This document shows positions 37,901 through 46,681 of a DNA stretch of 64,000 bases, piece after piece. This DNA is from Psococerastis gibbosa. Taxonomy: Eukaryota > Arthropoda > Insecta > Psocodea > Psocidae. Position 1 is the stretch's first letter; each line of letters starts with the position of its first letter. Location of the stretch: contig OZ020484.1 of assembly GCA_963971405.1 (NCBI GenBank), positions 4,712,001-4,776,000 on the forward strand. The letters are read 5' to 3'. The notes under the pieces were generated by a model. The model was not told where the DNA came from. It made no database searches and saw only the letters and a list, made by a program, of their open reading frames with translations. A program made the position numbers and the translations under genes.

Positions 37901-39931
37901 AGTGGCACAGAGCTCATATTTTGTGCTAATTATAAGGTGGATAGGCCTACCTTTGCGAGTCTCCACCCCCAGTCCCCCACCTACTCTTTTTACTGCATAT
38001 TCCTGCCCCCACAAAATATAAGATTTTGGGAACTGCAGGAAATATTTTTGCATCCACCACACCCAAATCACTTACTTTGGTCGTGCCCGCTTGTCGATTT
38101 CAGTCATTTTTAGGAACATCAAATTGGGCTCAATATCTAGAATAAAAGTACTGCTCATCTCTAAATTCAAATGTTTAACATCACTACTTTCATGTTTCTT
38201 TTTCTTCTTCTTTTCCTTTTTTGCCTTCTTACTCTTCTTTTTGCTTTTCTTCTCGCTGTTTTCAATATCAGTTTTCACCTTTTTGGTTTCCCGATCGTCA
38301 CTAACGGACGAACTTTCGTTGCCGGTTAGTGAGCGGCTGCTACTGTCCGAACTCACTCTTCGTTTTAAAGAAGAAACTGAAACCTTGAAACTTGAGTTAT
38401 CCAGCCAGCTAGTAGCATCTGCAACAAAAGGAAAACAATAATTTAAAGTAAACATAACCAACTAGGTGTAAAGAAAGGGTTCCTACACTCAAGAACCATC
38501 GAGACCCCCCCCCCCCCCGGGTTTCCAGTAAGACAACCAACGACGTCGTGCATCCTGCTGGATAGCTCTTACTAAGAAAACGACACCAAGTGCGAATATG
38601 GAGTGACCATCTCCTTGGTCCCAACCATCTCCTTCATTGCACCCTCTGCCCCAATACCTGCACTTTAGACGATCTTTGGGAGTGGGCAGACAATGGCGCC
38701 AAGGTGGCAGAACACTCTAAAATGAGTCTCAACCTCGAACACGAAAAAGTAAAAAGTAAGTAAGTGTCACGAATTCCTCGGTAAACTTTTTTTGGCATGT
38801 GGCATGACTCCGGTCTTGCTTAGAAAGCTTAACGTTGCCGTGACCGGCCTATGCTTGTCCCCTATTAAGTTTGCCAGGGTGTGTGGTTTCGGTAACGAAG
38901 GAAACAAAATACATAAAATAGAATAGAAACAATTTCTGTATTGAGTCATAACATGAAACAATAGGCGTTCTAAAACCTAAGGCACAATAACAATAAGTAA
39001 ATGAAACACTAAAAAATAGCCTAAAGCAATATACCAGTTGTTGGTACAAATAGAAACATTAAGATTCCAGATCAGTCAGAGCTGGATCGACCGTGTCACA
39101 AACCGCAATACGATTACCAGTAATAACTACACTGAAATAGCCACTTGATGTTGTACAACAGGGACGTTGGTGCATTTACACCGTCCAGTTCCTGGGTTCG
39201 AACTCAACAACGCTGTAAATAGGTGTCTCAATAAGCCTGTCAGTTATAAATCCGCTGAAACCTGAACCTAACTAATGGTCAGTGGTCAATGGTGAAATTG
39301 CCGAAGAATCCAACTTAGCTTAGTGTAGTATAAGACATATTATGGTCATATATCATATGGTATATCTTTGTCACAATCGCAAAAATGCACAAGTTACGAA
39401 GGTACATTGTACAATGTACACACATACACTAAGTGAATGATACAGCTGACTTCCTGAAACAATTATGCTATTGGATCTCTCACCCAACTTTTTAAATCCC
39501 AACCACGATACGAAGACATTCGTTAGCCTTATTTCTTGCAATGTAGACAATTCATATTCAGGATAATAATCATTAGCATAATTGCCCAATTAAAGACAAT
39601 GAATTGTGTATGCAATCATGCGTTTTAAAGTGGGAGAGAATTCAAAAAAACTTGACACACTAAATGCCTTTGTAACGTGGTCGAGTAGTATCTCTATGCC
39701 CATGCCAGATACCTGCCCATGCAAAAAAAGGCCCCAAGTAATTAATTATGCCTCGTGAACTTATAATTCTTTCAGAAATATCCCACTTTAGCCATATGCA
39801 CGATACATAACCAAATTTTGTGTTTTTATTATAAGCTTAACTTGACCTTTACTGTAACAAAGCTACAAACCTTTTATTTCCTGAGCTGCCGTTGAATCTC
39901 CCCCAGTTTTATATGCTGGAAAAAGTGACAT
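22960..39931 (-). CDS. NRDE2: NRDE2-type nuclear RNA surveillance factor
   Basis: Nuclear HAT-repeat protein; relatives bind the MTR4/exosome machinery and act in splicing of some transcripts and, in worms, nuclear RNAi. Eleven exons, read from the right: 39871-39931, 38076-38418, 34728-34956, 32976-33149, 32031-32223, 31062-31222, 29049-29341, 27714-28157, 24780-24921, 23692-23973, 22960-23082. Every junction is GT-AG and phase-consistent (2445 bp, 814 residues). It begins MSLFPAYKTGG and has TSWLDNSSFKV at 23-33, like the vertebrate start. A Lys-rich stretch follows at 66-96. HAT-like helical repeats (SWLKLVSFQ near 203, KLTILERA, SDLCFLYRTLCEVQLAAG) run to the end. The last exons read LALEACPWNK-SLYMNAIAVSP, matching the conserved CPWAK-LYLDA region. 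It is shorter than human NRDE2 (about 1160). The exon 9 assignment rests mainly on phase and splice sites. Confidence 0.9.
24470..24660 (+). mobile_element. Non-LTR retrotransposon C-terminal scrap
   Basis: Plus-strand words KRTAKDRDEWRRRWKDLL and a Ser/Thr-rich end match the fragments at 60590 and 61862, which read GLKRTAQ..EW(R)RK.K. Broken, in NRDE2 intron 9 (minus-strand gene). Confidence 0.6.
25195..25365. repeat. Repeat 'K' copy
   Basis: GGGCCATGATCGGCC, CGTTTCGTCAACATCTG and GGTCGACATCTTCAGT, followed by CTCAGTAGCAACTG. The same order occurs at 33225-33390. Partial words appear at 21425, 4425 and 45588. Confidence 0.65.
25415..25590 (-). mobile_element. Retroposon 3' end, second copy
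   Basis: Closely matches 20016-20200, ending on the minus strand with GTATGCGATTTAACC-type sequence and an A-rich tail. Two copies sharing the same A-tail boundary imply independent target-primed insertions. Confidence 0.7.
25668..26986 (+). mobile_element. Long repeat family 'A', copy 1 (internally duplicated)
   Basis: Begins GCTTTCCAATTTATACGTAG and ends GATAAATTGGAAAGC followed by AACTCGGACCGGTTCTTT. Inside lie (CTGT)n, CGATTTTGATGAAATTCGGC, CCTCCAGTGACGTCAGGTGG and a run of 22 C at 26846-26867. The central 26300-26830 part repeats the preceding 450 bases, so this copy is a partial tandem. No protein-coding frame is conserved. Other copies: 37284, 44850, 50373, 58345, 63108. Confidence 0.85.
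28515..28577 (-). mobile_element. SINE fragment
   Basis: ATTACTAAGACAACCTACCG and CTCTTACAGTCAAG match the reverse complement of the SINE body (TTGGCTTAGTAAT side). About 60 bases survive, in an NRDE2 intron. Confidence 0.65.
29873..30344 (+). CDS. Orphan open reading frame, uncertain
   Basis: An open frame of about 157 codons runs from an ATG at 29873 into the transposon at 30345, inside an NRDE2 intron on the opposite strand. It starts with a hydrophobic stretch (about residues 4-22, FIFLHIMVLFIVMVIGVMY) that could be a membrane anchor. A polar region follows with no motif I recognise. No splice sites, poly-A signal or family match support it. It may be chance, or an exon of a mobile-element protein. 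I keep it only because it is long for AT-rich DNA. Confidence 0.2.
30345..30941. mobile_element. Foldback DNA element with three G/C homopolymers
   Basis: Ends CAAGGCAGTATTTATG and CATAAATACGGCCTTG are inverted repeats. The arms remain complementary for about 200 bases (for example AAAAACGCGGGATATTGTT / AACAATATCCCGCGTTTTT). Runs of 13 C (30378-30390), 24 G (30574-30597) and 18 C (30907-30924) lie within. I found no 8-bp duplication, so hAT membership is only suggested by the CAAGGC..CCTTG ends. Confidence 0.75.
31560..31917 (+). mobile_element. Non-LTR retrotransposon C-terminal fragment
   Basis: Reads MWCYRHMLRIPWQAHVTNEE, ISERKTLVASI, RRAHWIGHLLRHENFV and, after a frameshift, GRPREEYLQQVMENVGA. 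This is a textbook insect RTE-type C-terminus. Dead, in an NRDE2 intron. Confidence 0.9.
33225..33378. repeat. Repeat 'K' copy
   Basis: CAAACGTTTTGTCAACACCTG, GGTCGACATCTTCAGTGGCA and TTCCTTAGCAACTGCTG align with 25236-25340. Its right side is interrupted by the MITE at 33379; K-like sequence (ATTCCGGATTCTACTG) resumes after 33751. Confidence 0.65.
33379..33751. mobile_element. MITE with ~45-bp terminal inverted repeats
   Basis: GCCCGATCATGGCGATTTGG / CCAAATCGCCATGATCGGGC, continuing GATTATTATAATACC-GGGTTTATT on both arms, with only one or two mismatches over about 45 bases. It separates two halves of repeat 'K'. Non-coding, 373 bp. Confidence 0.75.
33900..34115 (+). mobile_element. Degenerate retrotransposon zinc-knuckle tail
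   Basis: The open frame contains LHRVGLVGSSICNEAEDTTD and YLPSCRALD, similar to the post-RNase-H motif (C.xC..E.ED..HxL..C) of I/R1/jockey-type elements at 34270 and 47739, but with the first Cys-X2-Cys lost. Degraded. Confidence 0.45.
34270..34610 (-). mobile_element. Retrotransposon RNase-H tail with zinc knuckle
   Basis: Minus-strand frame: SSRLISGHTRTKYHLQRM, then CDQCGQPETVEHILWDCPRM. This is the classic region after RNase H in I-type non-LTR elements (SGH..L...L....S..C..C...ET..H.L..C). The open frame ends in a stop at 34270. It lies left of NRDE2 exon 34728-34956. Confidence 0.85.
35432..37283 (-). mobile_element. 5'-truncated jockey-like non-LTR retrotransposon
   Basis: The largest retroelement block here. 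The minus-strand frame 37252-36098 (384 codons) is a nearly whole reverse-transcriptase domain. It has SAPGPDGLTASILK, IPLHKKGDKAELANYRPISL, FLDLQKAFDTVDHNLL, GVPQGTVLGPLLFLIYIN and the catalytic box FADDT (YADD variant). LGVTIDQHLKW and AWG follow downstream. A frameshift near 36140 moves the C-terminus (YKRS, LFQTSHIYRS, LFDRTIKK) into another frame that stops at 35736. The 3' end carries a TTTAC-repeat tail at 35432-35455. The 5' side is cut at 37283, exactly where repeat 'A' begins. Inactive but the youngest-looking LINE in the window. Confidence 0.92.
37284..37871 (-). mobile_element. Long repeat family 'A', copy 2
   Basis: Reverse orientation: GAACCGGTCCGAGTTTACTC at the left, GTATAAATTGGAAAGC at the right, a run of 24 G at 37394-37417 and a (GACA)n tract near 37682-37745. 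It lacks the middle third found in copies 1 and 4. In the second NRDE2 intron. Confidence 0.85.
38505..38518. repeat. Poly-C tract in NRDE2 intron 1
   Basis: Fourteen C followed by GGG, without the family 'A' context, about 85 bases upstream of the acceptor of NRDE2 exon 2. Confidence 0.7.
38920..39060 (-). mobile_element. 3' end of the (TATTC)n-tailed LINE, second copy
   Basis: TAGAATAG, TTTCTGTATTGAGTCATAA, CATGAAACAATAGGCGTT and TAGCCTAAAGCAATATACC align with 20395-20510. In NRDE2 intron 1. Confidence 0.8.
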
Positions 39932-40138
39932 TCTAATGAAGACTTCACTAAAACTTGATCGTAAAGACGAAAGAATCAATGCTATTATTGCTATTTTAAA
40001 ATTTTAAATTTCTGTTTTGTTTACATTTAACCAACGATAATCAAACAGAATAGATGGTGCCTAACCATAAGCTAAGTAACGCAGACATAGACAGAGGAAC
40101 TAACATTGATATACATGCATATATGTGTATATATATAT

Positions 40139-40660
40139 CATGGAGCTAATAAAACTATGGAGCCACATGTCATAATGTCATATTTCGGCCGTGCTGGAGG
40201 ACTGAAGCCACGACCACGCCCCCTCATAAGTGCATTTTGGCGGGAAATTCAAATTTAATAGTTTTATTATATGTTTTCTTTATAGTTTTCTTTGTTGTTT
40301 CATATATAATTATATTTATTATTTACATTTATTAAATATATTGTTTAAAATTTAAATTAAAAGTACTGAAAGATCTGCATTAAAAAAATTGATTTTTATC
40401 TAAAAGTAGGGAAAACTTTGCTAAAAATATTGTTTAAAATGTAAATTAAAAGTACTCCAAGTTCTGCATAAAAATATTGCTGGTTGGCTGGCATGATTTT
40501 CCGTTCTAAATAATCTTTAAATAATCAAATAAAAAATAAAATGTTAACATGGTATCAAATTGCAAAAGGCTCAATCTGGTCCTATACTACGGAAATAGCC
40601 GAAGTCAAGCGGCTTCAACCCGAATGTTTACGATGAGTCTATAGTTTTACTATGTCTATG
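40139..40660 (+). mobile_element. hAT-like element family 'C', copy 1
   Basis: Begins CATGGAGCTAATAAAACTAT and ends ATAGTTTTACTATGTCTATG. An 8-base ATATATAT lies on both sides, consistent with an 8-bp duplication but low complexity. About 520 bp, nearly identical to copies 2 and 3. Non-coding. Confidence 0.8.
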
Positions 40661-40754
40661 ATATATATATATAGTTCAATGGGAACTAATGTGACCATGT
40701 TGGCGGGTCGCAACCATCGCAAGGCACAAGACCATTATCAATATGGCGGCTAGT

Positions 40755-40955
40755 GTGGCCTGCTCAAGCTAAGTACTGAAATTTGACCGGGTCCAGGTAT
40801 CCGTTCTGCTATTCTGCAATGTTTAAGATTTCGATATTTTTTACTTGGTACTTATCTCTGATAGCCTAGATGGCTTATGACTAACGGGAGCCCCTTAACT
40901 TAAGGGATTTTATAGCTCTCGCCGATCCAGTTAATATATTTATAGAATAAATAAA
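40755..40955. repeat. Local repeat 'D', copy 1
   Basis: AAGCTAAGTA, GGGTCCAGGTATCCGTTCTGCTATTCTGCAA, TTCGATATTTTTT and CCAGTTAATATATTT (given in pieces). The same order is found at 41282-41512 and 42072-42258. The three copies within 1.5 kb look like a local duplication. Confidence 0.75.
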
Positions 40956-41109
40956 TCTAATGTGGCCCCTACACGGTCAATATAGCAACAATAGGCTAAT
41001 AAAGAAATTATCAGTAATGATGGAGCTGTGATCAGAAAACCCGGATCCACATCATTATTTTTCGTCATTCCAACTTTGTCCACCTTATTTGATCATTATA
41101 ACCGACCTC

Positions 41110-41275
41110 GCGGATCTACGGGGGGTCATGACCCCCTCCCCTAAATGAGTAAATTCATAAGATACTAAAAATATTTTGATCCAAAACTATTCTCGGGAGG
41201 GTGGGGGACATAGGCTGCACACCGACACATGCAACTTGTGACCCCCATTAATTTTCCGCTGGATCCGCCTAAGAT
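41110..41275. mobile_element. Small inverted-repeat element 'I', copy 1
   Basis: GCGGATCTACGGGGGGTCATG at the left against GACCCCCATTAATTTTCCGC-TGGATCC at the right; the interior AAATGAGTAAATTCATAAGAT is shared with 55040-55198. Duplication not clear. Confidence 0.6.
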
Positions 41276-41281
41276 AAGTAT

Positions 41282-41512
41282 GCAATTCCGCTGGGTGAAG
41301 GGCCTGCAAAAGCTAAGTAGTCTACAGAGTTTCGACTGGGTCCAGGTAGCCTATCCGTTCTGCTATGCAGCAATTTTGAGACTTCGATATTTTTTGCATT
41401 GGTATAGGCCTACTTAAATTTCTCTTATAGTTGACTTATGGATAAGAGGAGTCGGGAGCCCCGTAAGGCATATTATAGCTCCTGCCATTCCAGTTTATAT
41501 ATTTCTATGCTG
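41282..41512. repeat. Local repeat 'D', copy 2
   Basis: Second copy of the block at 40755. It ends immediately at element C copy 2, whose insertion sits between D copies 2 and 3. Confidence 0.75.
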
Positions 41513-41517
41513 TGGAC

Positions 41518-42022
41518 CATAGACATAGTAAAACTATAGACTCATCGTAAACATTCGGGTTGAAGCCGCATGACTTCGGCTATTTCCGTAGTATAGGACC
41601 AGATTGAGGCTTTTGCCATTTGATACCATGCTAACATTTTATTTTTTATTTGATTATTTAATGATTATTTAGAACGGAAAATCATGCCAGCTAACCAGCA
41701 ATATTTTTATGCAGAACTTGGAGTACTTTTAATTTATATTTTAAACAATATTTTAAGTTTTCCCTACTTTTAGATAAAAATAAAAAATTTTAATGCAGAT
41801 CATTCAGTACTTTTAATTTAAATTAAAACAATATATATAATAAATATAATTATATATGAAACAACAAAGAAACCTATAAAGAAAACATTTAATAAAACTA
41901 TTAAATTTGAATTTCCCGCCAAAATGCACCTATGAGGGGGCGTGGTCGTGGCTTGAGTCCTCCAGCACAGCCGAAATACGACATGGTGGCTCCATAGTTT
42001 TATTACTTTTATTAGCTCCATG
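41518..42022 (-). mobile_element. hAT-like element family 'C', copy 2
   Basis: Inverse orientation to copy 1, 505 bp. It is flanked by a perfect, complex 8-bp duplication CTGTGGAC at 41510-41517 and 42023-42030. This duplication fixes the element ends as CATAGACATAG and CTATTAGCTCCATG-type termini. Confidence 0.92.
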
Positions 42023-42071
42023 CTGTGGACAGAGATGATTCCATCCCGTGGCTGGAGACCATGTTGCCTGC

Positions 42072-42258
42072 AGAATTTGGCGGGGAAAATAGCCTGCACA
42101 AGCTAAGTACGGTCCAGGTATCCGTTCTGCTTTGCTGCAATGTGTAAGAGTTCGATATTTTTTGCGTTGGTACTTATCTATGATAGTTGGTTTACGGTTA
42201 ACGGGTGCCTCGTAAGGCATATTATGGCTCCCGCCGCTCCAGTTAATATATTTCTATG
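42072..42258. repeat. Local repeat 'D', copy 3
   Basis: Third copy: AAGCTAAGTACGGTCCAGGT, ATCCGTTCTGCTTTGCTGCA, TTCGATATTTTTTGCGTTGG, ending CCAGTTAATATATTTCTATG. Confidence 0.75.
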
Positions 42259-42295
42259 GATGATTCAATTTAGCACCCATGCTAAGGCGCCCATT

Positions 42296-42428
42296 CCACA
42301 TACATACAACGTCAATGAAAATTATGAAATTGAAGGTGGTAGCAGAATTTTTAGTATGTCTTTAATGTCTGCTACCACCTTCAATTTCATAATTTTCATT
42401 GACGTTGTACGTATGTGGAATGGGCACC
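42296..42428. mobile_element. Harbinger-like hairpin MITE, copy 1
   Basis: A 133-bp near-perfect palindrome: GGCGCCCATTCCACATAC... against ...GTATGTGGAATGGGCACC, arms about 60 bases with only a few mismatches. Left flank TAA, right flank TTA. It abuts the next MITE through a shared TTAA. Confidence 0.85.
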
Positions 42429-42432
42429 TTAA

Positions 42433-42815
42433 GGTGCCCATTCCATTGACCGGCTAGGGCTATTTCCAACAACGGTGACGTGGTAGCAGACATTCAAGAC
42501 TTAGGTGGCGTCTCCACTGACCTCGCATTGCAGAATTGACGGAAATGTTTATTTTCCTCTATGCCATAGTTAAAATTGATCAATGATCATAGAGTAAAAT
42601 CACAAACAAACAAACTAAAATTAAAAAATGGCTTCATGGGATATGTTAATTACAAACATTTTAATAGATTTCTATTAAAAAAAAAAAAACATTTCCGGCA
42701 ATGTCATTTGCAATCTGCAATGCGAGGTCTGTGGAAACGCTACCTAAGTCTTGACTGTCTGCTACCACGTCATCGTTGTTGGAAATAGCCCTAGCCGGTC
42801 AATGGAATGGGCGCC
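42433..42815. mobile_element. Nested Harbinger-like MITE family 'B', copy 1
   Basis: Ends GGTGCCCATTCCATTGACCGG and CCGGTCAATGGAATGGGCGCC, with TAA duplicated at 42430-42432 and 42816-42818, the 3-bp TWA target of PIF/Harbinger. Inside is a second pair of inverted ends, TTAGGTGGCGTCTCCACTGA / GTGGAAACGCTACCTAA, so one MITE sits inside another. Copies at 55596 and 59775 share both layers. Confidence 0.88.
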
Positions 42816-42870
42816 TAATGTGAAATCCTCACAGTGATTATTCTTTATTTGGCTTGTGTAGACTGTAGAG

Positions 42871-43142
42871 TAAGGCACTATATACCCGGGTATTGTCATC
42901 CGCCATGTTGTATCCCATATGGTAAGTATTGTTAGAAAAGTAAAAAATTGGAAAAACGTTTTAGTAATTTTTTATTATACACTTCCCTACTTGGTAGCAC
43001 GTTTTTTAAATAAAAATAAATAAACAACGATAAATTTCAAAAAATAAATATGTAAACACACAATGCTTGGCTTATACACAAGACTTAGCCTATAATGGAT
43101 ACAACATGGCGGATGACAATACCTGTCTAATATAGAGCCCTA
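42871..43142. mobile_element. Inverted-repeat element 'E'
   Basis: TAAGGCACTATATACCC then GGTATTGTCATCCGCCATGT opposed by ACATGGCGGATGACAATACC then TATAGAGCCCTA. Arms about 50 bases; AT-rich, non-coding interior. Duplication ambiguous (TA or none). Confidence 0.7.
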
Positions 43143-44069
43143 CTGTTGAGCATTTCGGCCCCTACACCTCTATGTGCTTAGCAGGGGACCCATAGAAAAA
43201 CTCAGGATCCGCCATATTGAGTTCTTAAATTTTCGTGCCTAGCGGAACTCAATAGTTTTCTAAAGGAAATAGGGCTTGCTCGAATAATTGTTTGACATAC
43301 CTACTCCTATATTGCAGTAAATTAACAGTGGCGATAATTCAGTGCTTGTTTTAATTTTTCGTTCCCCCATGAAACGGCAGCTAGATGCCTAATCTGTCGA
43401 TGCCAATCATTGCGACACTCTGTAGCTGACTAATTATGCAATAAACATGCTTGTCGAAATGGTGCCTGTCACTTAGTTAGGCCACCATAAAATATTTTTC
43501 CCCTGGTGCGATGGCTGAACTTAATATACAGTATGTATAACTAATAATCAATATATATAACTATGGTTTCGTTTCGGCGGGCACTATGTCCAAGAAGTGG
43601 GCCTACGGGCTGCAATACATATACACTACGTACTGATTTGACAGCTAGATCCAGACGTTTTGGATTCAGACCGAAAGCTATAGCCCTATACTGTGTGAAG
43701 TTGCTTAAATTTACGTCAGCTGTATTGCATTACATCAAAGACCAAAAAACTAGCTGGTGTTTTGAGGGTTAAAAACAAGCAATAGGTCACATGTATGCTA
43801 GGTCTTTAGGCCTTATCAACACGGTTCGTTATGGCCGTAAATGTTTCAGAAGTGAAGCCAGGGTTGCCATCAATTGAGTTGCGCAAAGTATTTGGGTGGG
43901 GAAGCTTGTTGGCGAAGGACATCCGAAGATACCTACAGGTCGCCGGAGATAGGAAATGCAGTGTCAAAGCAAAAGCTTTCATTTTTTCTCCATAGGTTGT
44001 TGACTGCTTCCCATATAATATTTTGCTGAGCTGATTTCCAACGCAGACACCAATAACGCGTGCAACTTT
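43143..44069. other. Intergenic, 3' of the THAP gene
   Basis: No exon or element recognised. A 69-codon open frame at 43563 has no family signature. Confidence 0.45.
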
Positions 44070-46681
44070 TCATTGATGCCTTTTCGTTTTGCCTTTTTCA
44101 TTTTGCACCTTTAAATGGGTAATAGCGTCTTTCAGACTGCCTATTTCCATCTTTTGCCGTTTTGCTAAAGCTTTTGAGGAGTGAAGACGTTTCCTAGTCA
44201 ATTTCAAATGTTCTCTCATTCTATTCAAGTTCTCCATTAATTTCTTCATTTTCCGGGGACTTCCAGAAACTGCGTAATTATGATACTCCAACACGTCGTT
44301 TTCTGATGTAGTTGGAGGATTGTCTGGAGCCTGCGTCGGCAGTGGGACTTCAGTTGTTGTATTCAGTTGTTGTATTGTTGTCGTTTCTCGTATCTTCGGA
44401 TTTCGCCTTATTGGCTCGACCTGCAATTCAAATGTAATATTAATTACAGTTACATAGCAACGATAAGGGCATGAAGCAAAGTAGCCTGAGACCCAATTTA
44501 CAGAATCACATCATAAAGTTCCGGCCAGGGACCAGGGATTTTTTTTTTGGGGGGGGGGGTAGTTGTGGGTCAAAATAGGAAAAACATGTATAGGATCGAT
44601 TAAATCAGAGCTTAATAAATTAATTTACAATAGGTTTTCCAAATTTGGGGGGGGGGGGGGAGCTAAGCTACCCCCCTCCCCCCTGTATCCGTCCTTGGTT
44701 CCGGTTCCGTCAACTTCCATAAATCTTTTCTTCGATAAATGACAATTGACAAAAAATTTCAAGGCAGTAAAATTGTGTATGTATACATAGAGCTGACAGC
44801 AACACGTAGAAATATGATCCAAATTCTGAGATCACATAGCTGTTATTGCTTTTCTATTTATACGTAGTACAAGGAAAGATTTGTCAAAATTTTCGATTCT
44901 GAGATTTAAACGGATTTATACGTTTTGAGTTCCCAGCAACAAAAAAAAGTGGTTTTTACGAAATGTCTGTCTGTCGCTCTGCCCGTTCATCGATTTTCTC
45001 GGGCTTACTACTCGGTTGATTTCGATGAAATTTCGCATGTAGGCTAACTCAATTTCGGGGGGTCTTATTTTCAAAAAACGGCTAAACAAATTATTTCTCT
45101 AGAACGGATCCAAGGATTTCTTTTAAATTCACATTTATTGTAGTCATTATTAATGTAAAAAAAAAAAAAAAATGGGTTTCTTGCCTTCTTGCCTCTTGAA
45201 TCTTGATAGTTTTCTTCTGGAGGTAAAAAAACAAAAATGACTCATTTTTCATGAAAAAATCATTTTTCTTTCTTTCTATCGATGATTTCTACTTTCAGGT
45301 ATGTTTCAAGTGTTAAATAGAGTAACAAAACCAAACAGGTTGCATTCTCTAAAAAATATTTGGTTTTGTGCAAAAAATTATGGAAAATTCACGCTCCAAT
45401 ACATTGCATGCCCTGCCATTAATTATTACTATGTTATTATTACTATATGTATTGGTCTGCCCGTTCTAGAATATGCATTCCCATCGATCAATGCAGTGCT
45501 TTGGGATAGGAGATATCCAAGGCCTTAGCCAGAGGGGGGTCCACAAGCAAACATAACACAGCCAAATAATTGAATGCATATAATAACGAAGGCTTTCACG
45601 GCCGAGTCAAATGAATTAACAGTTGACGAAACGTTTGGCAATTTATTTTCAAATCACGGCATTTTAGCGCGGTTCAACTGATGATTTATTAAGGCGGCAA
45701 TTCCACATTGTTCTTTAAATTTCAAAAAGTGTATGGAACATTATCGTTGCTTACCTTGATGAGATTTTTTGGAAAATTGAAGACAGAAGGCACAGAATCA
45801 GGTTTGAGACTCGGTTTACTGTGATTAGCGTAATAATCGTCCGCCGTAAAATGTTGGGAACAAATTCTGGTGTGCACATTTGGCGTAAAATTGACCCTAC
45901 GCACAGCGATAGCCCAGCGTTTACATAAGTCTATGTTCTCTAAAGGAAATCTAAAAAAAAAAAAAACAATTTGGAGGTCAACAAACGGAAGTTAAGGTAA
46001 AGTTCTATTTAAGCTACCCAGCGGTTCAAAAAGTCGAATGATAATGCATATAAATTATTTGAAGGCAAACGTCCCATTGGCAAGATAATTTATATTTTAA
46101 GCAAGGACAAATTTATTTACATGCATCTAACATGTTCCAGTTCCTTCCATAAAATTTGCCATTAGCAACAAGTGTCTATTATCTTGCATGGTAGCCTAGG
46201 CCTATATATAAAACGGACATTAAATTAACTTTGGTTGAAAAGGTAACCTCCTCGTTAAAACAAAAAATCAGAGGATATAGAAAAACTGGGCGAGGCGGGA
46301 TTCGAACCCACGATCTACGCCTAAGCGAGGCGTTGCCTTAACCGCTGCACCAAAAGCTCCTATACCTGCATTGCTAAGATTCGACATAAAAGGGACTGTA
46401 AGTAAACAATTAAAACTAATAACTATGCTCCGCCAAACTTTAATTCATCCAGAAATGGGTTTCTCTTAAGGTAAATCAACGATTCATAACCAAATTTTGT
46501 TATTTTATTAGGGGTAGCTTAAAACTAGAGGCTAGAGTGCTAGACCTTTATCAAAAATTATATTAATAGTTATATAAAATATTCATTATTACAACCTAGC
46601 TAGGCCTACTTACTTGTGAAACGATATCTTGGCTTCATGTGAAGATCTATTTTTACAATTATAGGCGCAACAATAAGGCAT
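44070..46681 (-). CDS. THAP-domain zinc-finger protein
   Basis: Probable DNA-binding nuclear protein. Exons, from the right: 46614-46681, 45755-45950, 44070-44420; phases close to 204 residues. The THAP domain covers residues 1-80. Early cysteines are at 4, 5 and 9 (YCCAYNC), FP at 24-25, Trp at 35, then CSQH at 53-56 completing the C2CH zinc site, and SVPSVF at 75-80 in place of the usual AVPTIF. After a Pro/Thr-rich linker comes YHNY (135-137 region), reminiscent of the HCF-1-binding (D/E)HxY box but lacking the acid directly before His. A basic coiled coil follows from about 142 to 195. This architecture resembles small THAP1/THAP2-like proteins; paralogue identity is unresolved. Introns contain a hAT MITE, repeat 'A' and a tRNA-like sequence. 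Confidence 0.87.
44526..44697. mobile_element. Small hAT-like MITE in THAP intron 2
   Basis: Ends CAGGGACCAGGGAT and GTATCCGTCCTTG with GTTCCGGC / GTTCCGGT flanks (7 of 8 match) at 44518-44525 and 44698-44705. Two G runs and a C-rich end. 172 bp. Confidence 0.7.
44850..45540 (+). mobile_element. Long repeat family 'A', copy 3
   Basis: TTTATACGTAGTACAAGGAAAG start, CTGTCTGTCGCTCTG, TTGATTTCGATGAAATTTCGC and CGATGATTTCTACTTTCAGG. Its right part follows the variant of copy 5 (GGTCTGCCCGTTCTAGAATA, GCTTTGGGATAGGAGATATC). In THAP intron 2. Confidence 0.75.
45588..45645. repeat. Repeat 'K' fragment
   Basis: ACGAAGGCTTTCACGGCCGA and GTTGACGAAACGTTTGGCA recall 4425 and 33225. Confidence 0.45.
46285..46362 (-). 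tRNA. tRNA-like sequence, probably pseudogene
   Basis: On the minus strand: TTGGTGCAGCGGTTAAGGC (A box) and GTGGGTTCGAATCCCGC (T arm with B box). A 5-bp anticodon stem ACGCC/GGCGT closes a 7-base loop TCGCTTA (anticodon would be GCT). The conserved U33 is C, a short variable loop does not suit Ser-GCT, and no 7-bp acceptor stem pairs. Likely a tRNA pseudogene or SINE head in THAP intron 1. Confidence 0.35.

Noticed and set aside
38091..38441. Plus-strand ORF rich in Phe/Ser at 38091
   Set aside because: It is the antisense of the Lys-rich NRDE2 exon 2.
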